NCBI RefSeq assembly: GCF_963678635.1
Contig: NC_087071.1
Location: 23,016,013-23,080,012, forward strand
DNA: 64,000 bases
Direction of reading: 5' to 3'
Source: Symsagittifera roscoffensis
Taxonomy: Eukaryota; Xenacoelomorpha; Acoela; Convolutidae
Shown here piece after piece: positions 55,865 to 64,000 of this stretch (position 1 is its first letter; each line of letters opens with the position of its first letter). The position numbers were made by a program, and so were the translations under genes. Under the pieces are notes generated by a model. That model had not been told where the DNA came from. It saw nothing but the letters and a program-made list of their open reading frames with translations, and did not search any database.

Positions 55865-56050
55865 TTTTTTCAAACACCGACGTGTGATCCTCATTCAAGA
55901 GGCGAATTGATTCTTTGTTAAGAAAACGTCTTTGCGTTGACAGCTTGTGTACTAATTTTATACATTGGTTTATCGAGCAGAAAATCAAATTTGTCTCAGA
56001 GATGTTCCTTAGGACCGGTAAATTTTTGGTAGCGTTTGTATTTCCATCAA
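55865..56050 (-). pseudogene. Coding-like stretch, unknown
   Basis: The minus strand is open from about 56060 with realistic composition (FCSINQCIKLVHKL, RRFLNKESIRLLNEDHTSV), and a donor-like ACT/gtaagc follows at about 55865. It may be an exon or a fragment of the decayed region at 57050-58450. No family recognised. Confidence 0.3.
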
Positions 56051-56433
56051 AGAGTCATACTCTTGCAATGGTTGTATTAAATACTAGTCACTCTGTACAT
56101 TTGTGAAACAATGCGCAACTTCGCCGTTCATTTGTGGCCATTTTTGAGCATGCTCAATGTATTTATAGTATATTTACGTGTTCGTTGAGTCTGCCCTTGA
56201 TATTATTCGGCATGTCTCTCAGGCCGTAAAACCCCCGCCCACAAACTCTGCCAAAATTGGCAAAATTTCAGCTGACTGTAAGCTTTTTCTGGTTCACAGT
56301 GCTTAACAACGTTTGCTTCTCTGAATTTTTTGATATTCACGAAACTTGAGCACCTTGTTTTGGTTTATTTTTAAAATTTTGATCTGCAAGAAATTGAAAT
56401 TCAGAGCAAGTTTTATCAACTCTGTTTTCTTTT

Positions 56434-56487
56434 ATTGTTCCGACTTTCGATACGAAAGTAATTGTTCCGACTTTCGATACGAAAGTA
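56434..56487. repeat. Two exact 27-base direct repeats with internal palindrome
   Basis: Each unit is attgttccgactttcg followed by atacgaaagta; ACTTTCG/CGAAAGT forms a 7-bp stem. Nothing links it to a known element. Confidence 0.8.
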
Positions 56488-57049
56488 ACGGAATATTTGT
56501 GCCCGGGGTGGGTTTTTTTTTCTTCAGACAAATTTCGACTTTTTAACTAGGCATTTTTGACGGAATTTTTTTTATATCATTCAAAAGGTATGCTTGTCCT
56601 GAGCTTAAATTTGAAAAGATATTTCACCTGTGATCATTTTTCGTAAAGTTATGAGGGTTTTAAGATTGCCCTTTTGGCCATTTTGACCAATTTGGGACAA
56701 TTAACGCGCAATATAATTCGCGCTATTAACGCGTAAGCGAGATTTAGTCCGTCTTATAAATCGTTCCAAATTGGTTGAACGAAGCTTATTTGCCATAATT
56801 GATTTGTTACAAGGAACGAAAGCTATCTTTTTGTACTTTATTTGGCGTGTGGGGGGATGATTTTCATTAAAAAATTTCAAATTTTAGAAAAAAAAATTTC
56901 ATTTTATTTTATTTCATTTATTTTTTTTATGTATTACTGCTGTGCTCCATAGACCTTAAAAAGCAGTCGAAACATTCAGGGCTTCGCCCTGATACGAGCA
57001 GTCTTGTTTAATTAGTGTCGGAAGTATACAACAGCCTGCGGCACTTTTT
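56488..57049. other. Intergenic DNA
   Basis: Nothing supported. A 'ttaacgcgcaatataattcg' phrase with nearby ttaacgcg repeat lies at 56700-56740. Confidence 0.4.
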
Positions 57050-58450
57050 TCAGTTTAACATTGTGAAGTTTTTGAAGTTTAATATTGGCCCTGCTTGTTC
57101 GATGAGGTGGCAGTGCTCCTTCTTAGCTTTTTTGGGTTTGATTGAAGAATCATTTTTGTAGATTTTTTGATTATTTGGTTTTTTCCTAACTCCAATCAAA
57201 AACTTTCTCAGACTGTCGATAATATTTTGTCAAGAACAATAAATTTGAAGAATTATTACCGCCAGGTTAATTATTGACAGGACTGTTCGGCACGGGGAAT
57301 TTTTTGCTCTGATTGGGGTTTATCCCCAGTTTTGTAATTTTTTTTGTAGGAAAATTTAGCGCCCGTGGAAGTTCAAATCACAAGTTCAAATGGAGTGAGT
57401 TCAAATCACATTTTTCTTATTAAAATTTTTCTTATCGCGCGTGCAGCTAGAGTAGAGGCCATTTATTTGTTTTTCCACCAAGAAATGAGCAATCGTAATC
57501 TTTGGGCTGTACGTTATAACTCCGTGCTTTCATCACGTCTCAAAATCGGCAATCTTTGTCACATGGGGTTTCCGGCCAGGAAAGAGTAGGATTCTCAGGA
57601 CAAATTGAAAGTTTTTCACTAGTGCTTTTCCGTTTCAAATAATGTTTGGCAGAAAGTCCTAACTCGAGCAAAAAAATTTAGTTTTTTTTTCTTCAGCGTT
57701 TAAATGATTCTCAGGTAAAATTGACTTCTGTTTTATGCTCGAACAATTTTTTTCGATGTTGAGATTAGGGCTTCCTTCAAGAGAACGCATTCCTTAAAAG
57801 ATTTCATTTTGGCCATGAGGTTTTCGTTTGTACTTTCTAGTCAAAGAGATCTTGATTTATTACTTCCGTTGGGCTGATTGTGGGAAATAACAAATTCCTT
57901 TGAGTGCCGCTATTTCTGATTTTGCGAATAGAAACATCCCTCGTTCATTCTGCTTCGTCTATTTCCCTAATATTACCAGTATTTGCTAAATCTGTCAGAG
58001 CACCACAAAATTGTTTCAGTAGTTTCCAGTATTTCTGTTTAGAAAGTTGTACGTTTCAGATGGCGTATTGGGAGGTTTATCATAAAACTTGTTCAACCTG
58101 TCCCTAAACTTTTAAAAAACATTGCTAAAATTTAACCCTTTTCATTTCCGCATGAGAACTTATTTGCATTCGTTCTCTAACGCGAGGTCTAAGACCGAGC
58201 GTAACTTCCGGTTAGCCTCTAATCTGCTCATTTCATTGAAATTTTTTGTTTGTCATTGATGTGTTTTTCCATAGCTAATTCGTGCGCTTTCACTGCGTTT
58301 TTGCTTTTGTTTCCCGACTGACTCTCTTTAACTCTAGCTCATCCACTGTGGCTTGTTCGTGAGTCGAGTATGATTTTCGAATACCTCTGGTCCGTTTAGA
58401 TTATCCAAATTCACGTTCTTTTTTGTGAGGATAGCCAAACCAAATGGCAT
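57050..58450 (-). pseudogene. Decayed unknown coding region
   Basis: The minus strand shows a succession of short, well-composed coding stretches in changing frames. A basic start (SKRTRGIRKSYSTHEQ, about 58400). A charged helical part (AVKAHELAMEKHINDKQK, about 58280; SRLEANRKLRSVLDLALENE, about 58190). PPNTPSETYNF and KYWKLLKQFCGALTDLANTG (58070-57960). MAKMKSFKECVLLKEAL (57820). LSAKHYLKRKSTSEK (57640), and a K-rich tail near 57100-57230. No ATG-to-stop frame survives. Transposon-derived origin is my guess; no catalytic motif was identified. The plus frames here are shadows or weak exon candidates. Confidence 0.4.
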
Positions 58451-59806
58451 CATTTTAATGATTCAGGTTGAAGGCAGTTCGATTGAGTAATTAGGGCAGA
58501 AGGAGGGAAATCCCAAAGGTTCGATTCGTTCGACTAAGCCATTTTATATGTTTAGAAAAAATCTTTCATCAATTATACTAATGTAAAAGACTAAACGAAG
58601 TTAGAATTGATTTGAAATAACTTGTCTTGCTCTCAAAGTATTTCAGACAGTGATCGAGTCGACCAAAAAGCGCTGCCGTACTTCAAACTAAAAGGTATGA
58701 TTGCTGAAGTACTTCAAAGTAACAGGTATCTAATCAATGCTGAAGGTCATTGAGGAAAACACAACAAAACAATACAAATACAGTTCTTGATCAAATAATA
58801 TACTAAAAGTTTTCAGGGTATCTTTAATTTAACCGCGGATTTCTCATTTGTTGCGAGTTTTAATAACATATAGTTACATATAGAAACAAATTTTAGAGAT
58901 TTGATGTAACATGTGAAAATTGTTAGGAAGTATTGCCGACTCCTTTGTTAATCAAGTTTGCAGCTAGTTACAGTGGGTAGAGTAGAGTGGTTGTAATGGG
59001 TTGATAGATTGATCAGATTTCTCACAAAATCTTCAATTGACAGCGCTGAATTGTCAAAAAAAAAATTCATGGAATTGCACGGAATTGGCCAGGAAGGATT
59101 CATTTAGGTACAGAATTTCTCGAACAAGATCCATTTACAGAGTTAGTCCATCCAGTTAACATAATTATGGAACTGATTTATCTACAATCATACTGCGAAC
59201 GATAATCGACTCTATAGAGATAGAATAAATTTCTTTCCTTAAAAAAACGAATAGTTTTTAGTGTAAAACCAATCGATTTTTCTAGTCTTCACAACCTGTG
59301 TATAATCTCTGGATAATCTGCATATACTCATTATATAACATTTATAGCATAAACCTGTATATAATTGGCAGATAATTTAATAATAATCTTTATAAAATTG
59401 TATAAACATGAGTATACTGCCTAAAAGCTATGGGGTCGTAATGATTTCAAAACTGACCAAAACAATCAAAGATTGTTTTCCCAAATTTAACACAATTTGT
59501 AATCAGGAAAATTTCTAAAATTTCTTACCGCAAACTAAAATTTTCAAACGTATGGCCAAAAAGAGCAGTATGGCCCTTGCGGAAAGAAACACTCATTGTC
59601 AGACAAAACGGTGAAATTTAAAAATAACAACATGTAGTGCCCGCATCGAAATGACTTGAGCAAATCTAGATTGAAAAGAGAAGTTGTTGCCGAAAACTTG
59701 CCTTTCAATCCAACAACTATGATATATTACAAGCTAAGGGTTACCATGGAAAAAAAGTAATTTTGTGCAAAAACTCTTCAAAAGTCACTTGAAAAATCAA
59801 CCTGCT
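58451..59806. other. AT-rich DNA, nothing recognised
   Basis: No supported gene, RNA or repeat array before the gap. Confidence 0.45.
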
Positions 59807-60006
59807 NNNNNNNNNNNNNNNNNNNNNNNNNNNNNNNNNNNNNNNNNNNNNNNNNNNNNNNNNNNNNNNNNNNNNNNNNNNNNNNNNNNNNNNNNNNNNN
59901 NNNNNNNNNNNNNNNNNNNNNNNNNNNNNNNNNNNNNNNNNNNNNNNNNNNNNNNNNNNNNNNNNNNNNNNNNNNNNNNNNNNNNNNNNNNNNNNNNNNN
60001 NNNNNN
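59807..60006. other. Assembly gap of 200 N
   Basis: Exactly 200 unknown bases, which suggests a fixed-size scaffold placeholder rather than a measured gap. Frames crossing it are meaningless. Confidence 0.97.
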
Positions 60007-63000
60007 AATAAAATTGAACAATAAGAGCAATATTCTTTGCTCCTCACTTTTTTCTCAAAGATTAACCCAAACTTGTACAAAAATTACAACTTCTGAGACG
60101 TTTTTAACATAACTTTTAACAATATGTTTCAGATCATTAAAATAAAATTATTAAATATATTTCTTAAATCATCTTAGAATTTATGATATTCAACAAAACT
60201 TTCTTCAAAACTGATGATTGTCTTTCTGTTGCTTCTACAAAATTATTTTCATGATTTTTCCGTAAATTTTTCTATGTTGTGAGGTTATCCTACCCTACTC
60301 ATTACATGTTTTTGCTATTTAACTCACTTTGCAAGAAAATTTAGTCAGAATGGGGGAATTTAGGAGAAAATAGTATCAATTGAACGAACAATTTACTGGC
60401 AGAGATAAAATTAGAACTGATAACGTCTAAATAGTACCATATAATTTGTACATTTCTCCGATAGGTTCCCTTGTTCAGTTACTACAGTAAGCCAGCTCAG
60501 CAAAAACGCAATTTTGGCATTATTAACTATCATTTTTTTTGTAAAAGAGTTATTAAATCGCTTTTTATTCTTTTTTTTTGTTGGAAATTTTCTCAAAAAA
60601 GTCTAAGTGAGAAAAAATTGGTTCTATTTAAATCATTCGAAAGCACATGTATAAACTGAAAACCTAAAAGCGTGTTTTCACGTTGATTTCTTAGAAAAAA
60701 ATAAGAGCTGCTCTATTGTTCATTATTTGAAAACCTCCAGAAGTAGAAATACGCAAGGGAACTTAAATCCATATTTCTGCATTATTTGAAAACATCTACA
60801 AGATCGCTTTTTCAAAAAAACGATTTAGGAGGAAAAATCAAGGTACAAAATGTAACAATTGAATTTTTTAAGCAGTATTTTGCGAAATTTACTGAGCAGA
60901 AAATTCTTTAGTTCTATCAACTTTTCTAATTGATAAAAAATAGAAGCTAACCAGAATAAAACGTTTACTGTGTCTAATTAAAAATTTTCAAGTTAAAATT
61001 TATATAATTAGGAGATCCTACATCTGGTTCTGCTAAAGTATCAGTTTGATTAGAATTTTTCAGCAATCGTCATATTATTTTTTCTAAAAATCTTTCTACA
61101 TCAATTTTTTTTGTTTTTTTTTTAATCTAAAATAATGAAATGTAGATCTTGAAAGCAAACTATTTGATTCGTGCTCCATGTATCATCTTCCAAAAGATGT
61201 CAGAATTGGGTTTATTTTGCAAAAAAAGTCCTCAAAACACCTGATATTTCAAATAAAACTACCTATTATATCAAATGATAGAAAGTTCTTCAAGCGTGAA
61301 ATTTATATATTGGATTTCTTCCCAAGTAATATTTTATAAGCTAAAATTTCAGAAAGTTTATCTCAAAAATCTTACTAAATTGAGTTTGTATCTCAAATTA
61401 GTGTTTTCTCAGTTTCTACTTCTTCTACTATCTTCCAACTTAATCCTATTTGAACAATATTTACTTTATTTCCATCTGAAACTTAATTTTAGATGGAAAA
61501 ATGTATCATTTCAACGAACATCAATAATCCGAAGCAAAAGTAAACCTTAAATCCTTTTCTTACAAACTCCAAATGATTTTCTCAACCTGATAACTGTATG
61601 TTGCTGTTTCAACTCTGAACTTCTAAAATGAAGTAATTTTTTTGGTTGAGAATGTTGTATATGATTAAATTGAAGTTTCTAAAAGTTACCAAAAACGTAT
61701 ATTATTCCATCCTTTCTCGGTCAGTTATCATTTTATATATGAAACAGTAGAAAACCAAAATTCTGACTAAATCAACTCCCATTATCTGCTGAAAATTGCA
61801 CTACACTTTGAACACTTTTACAGGCACTAAACAAGCAAAATTTTAAGATAGTAACTAGGCAAAACCTTTCAATTAGTCGATGTTTTATAAATATCCAGTT
61901 TTTTATAATTTTTCAACAAATACTTAAGGACTCATTGGCGTATGTTTTAAACTTTTACTACAAACTTATCGCAACAAAAGCTCCGGAAGCTTGCAATCAA
62001 TGGAATTTTTGCTGTAGATTAAAAATTTTTTGATCGATTTTCCTTGAAAGTTTCACGTAAATTTGATTTCAATTGTTGCTGGTTTTATTTGAATCAGAAC
62101 AATCGAATAAACAAATAAATGACAGATCAAGAAAATTGATGAAAAACATTTTTAATTTTCAAAATTATCACAATTGTATAGACTTTTCAGATTCAATACA
62201 TGCCACATTCAAGACATGCAACGCTTTCATTTCTATTCAGTGACGGTATCTCAATAAGTAAAAAAAAAACTTGAGGAAAAATGGGAGATTTGGAATGTCG
62301 CAAGTTTTTAGAAAAAAAGAGTTGAATGGCCTCAAAAGTGAATAAACGTAAATAAAAACGGTTATGTGAATTTCTTAACCAATTAATTTCAACGTGAAAG
62401 AAAATCAGAATGGATCTGCTATTTAACCTAGCTGAAAAAAAACATTCAATCTAACCATGGAGTTTTCAAAAGTTTTGCTATCAACCAATCAGAATCGAGC
62501 ATAACTTATGAGGAAATTTTTATCTTTTTTGATTTCAACCAATCAGATTCGTGATTCAATGGTCGTGAAAATTTCAACAATTTTAATATTAACTAACCAG
62601 AATTAAATTATACTTCTCACGGCTTTTTCAACAGTTCTGATATCAAACAAATGAGCATTCCTTCATAGGTAATATTTGTGGTAATAACCAATCAGAATGA
62701 ATTATTCACAGATTTTAAAATACTTTGTAAATCAGAATCAAACTATGTTTATGAAATTTTCGAATCAATCAATTTCATTGAACTTTACTAACATAACTAA
62801 CATACACAATTGATACCAAAGTGAGAAAAACGAGATTTCGTATCTGGTTTATATTATTTTTTTGATACTAAATTCAAAATTTTATCAAAATTTTTTCAAA
62901 ATTTTCTCTTTCGCAACAAAACCTCAAAAAAAAAATAATTACCCAATTCTCCATTTTATCAATTTCTCTTCGGTATATTGTATAATAAACAACTGGAAAT

Positions 63001-64000
63001 CTTTTAATTTTGGATAATCGATTAAAAGATAATCTGACAAATCTACTTTTTGCATTTGTATCAAAATCAAAACAGTAATCGAGATGATGTTCTTTATCTT
63101 CAATTATTGTTTCATAGGCTCTTCCATTGTTTTGTTTTTTACTAATCGACCACTCAATCTGAGTACTCTTCTAATTAAAAACATTGTTGAGAAATTGGAC
63201 GGTACTCGTCTTTTCTGAAATCTCCTTTCCATCTTTTTGACAAAAGTACTGAATCTAAACAAAACTAATAAAAACATTCGTCATCTGTCTATCACTCTTG
63301 TTGTTTTTGCAGTAGTTAAATTTTAAAATTTGATGAAAGTCCTATTCAGGCTTTGAAAACTCTTTTGATAGAAACATTTTTCCTACTGAAAAAAGAAAAG
63401 AAACTTGAAAAAGCTCAAATTGTTGTACCATTTTTATTTATTTTGTAATAACAATCACTATAAAATGTTTTACCCTATTTGAGATGGAAAAATGTATCAT
63501 TTCAACGAACATTCAGTTATCCGAAGCAGAATTAAACCTGAAACCCTTTTCTTAAAAACTCCAAATGGTTTTCTCATTCTGATAACTGTATGTTGCTGTT
63601 TCAACTCTGAATTTCTATATTTTTTATTAACATTTTTCTCATTAATTTTTAGGAATTTAGGAGTCTAATTTTGAGTCTAATTAATTTTTAGGAATTTCAT
63701 GCAGCCAGTTAAAAGCTCAAATTAGAGAAAAACAAATTGGATACAACCAATGAAATTCAGATATTCGAAAAATAATGATAATGTTTTCAACTAACTATAC
63801 ATTTTGTTTGTAATTTTGTTCAAATAAAACAAAATTTACTTCACGTTTGATAAATAAATAATTAAATGAATTTGTCTGTAGTTTCCTAATCAAATGCTGG
63901 AAAATCAATTAATAATTGGATAGTGTTTTATGTCAGTTTTGATTGAATTTTATGTTTTTTTTTGTCTCATTTTTCCTCAGATATCCTAGCTTTAATATTC
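60007..64000. other. AT-rich DNA with short repeats, no gene
   Basis: A 130-base block at 61492-61625 (agatggaaaaatgtatcatt...ctgtatgttgctgtttcaac) recurs at 63483-63615 with about a dozen changes. At 62440-62700 'aaccaatcagaat' recurs about every 75-80 bases (62473, 62538, 62599 degenerate, 62686). The plus frame at 61275-61550 overlaps the first repeat and lacks support. Confidence 0.5.

Noticed and set aside
59765-60112. ORFs spanning the N block
   Set aside because: They run through unknown bases and have no independent support.

Overview
This is AT-rich eukaryotic DNA, most likely from an invertebrate animal. The coding density is very low. It has introns with GT/AG boundaries, many microsatellites and palindromic dispersed repeats, a 200-N scaffold gap, a Ty3/Gypsy-type retroelement with an envelope-like region, and a decayed Polinton-type DNA polymerase B. 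I cannot name the species from the sequence.

Layout. Positions 1-9.3 kb hold a TTCGAC minisatellite, a MITE-like element and a 2.2-kb segment present twice in tandem, each copy carrying a C-rich minisatellite. The main object is a minus-strand LTR element. Its 3' LTR is at 13178-13561 and its 5' LTR at 28983-29392, so it spans about 16.2 kb. In sense order (descending coordinates) it has: 5' LTR, primer-binding site, a 1.2-kb repeat-rich leader, a basic ORF, a long gag (N-terminal domain, Q/P-rich linker, capsid, CCHC knuckle), a pol that keeps only the RT thumb, RNase H and integrase, two tiny hydrophobic ORFs, a 3.9-kb envelope-like region in overlapping open frames, a long accessory ORF (ORF-X), two small degenerate ORFs, and the 3' LTR. 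The RT palm and any protease are missing. The LTRs are nearly identical, yet many ORFs change frame, mostly at homopolymer runs.

A third LTR (11035-11444) plus 1.7 kb of flank is repeated after the 5' LTR. Both copies abut the same target sequence, so this looks like a solo-LTR allele and a provirus allele placed end to end, or a true duplication.

From 31 to 48 kb there is repeat-rich host DNA with at least four minus-strand exon-like blocks (47169 down to 36924) whose intron phases agree. They suggest one host gene ending at a TAG at 36924. A decayed protein-primed DNA polymerase B lies at 47.9-50.5 kb, truncated by a 2-kb GTAA-rich satellite. From 53 to 64 kb come G-rich tracts, a GATC-centred palindromic repeat, a decayed unknown coding region (about 55.9-58.4 kb), the assembly gap and AT-rich DNA with short repeats.

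In the retroelement, gag and pol would make particle and integration functions and the envelope-like region an entry protein. This copy lacks polymerase function, so it could move only with help. I saw no rRNA, tRNA or CRISPR array.
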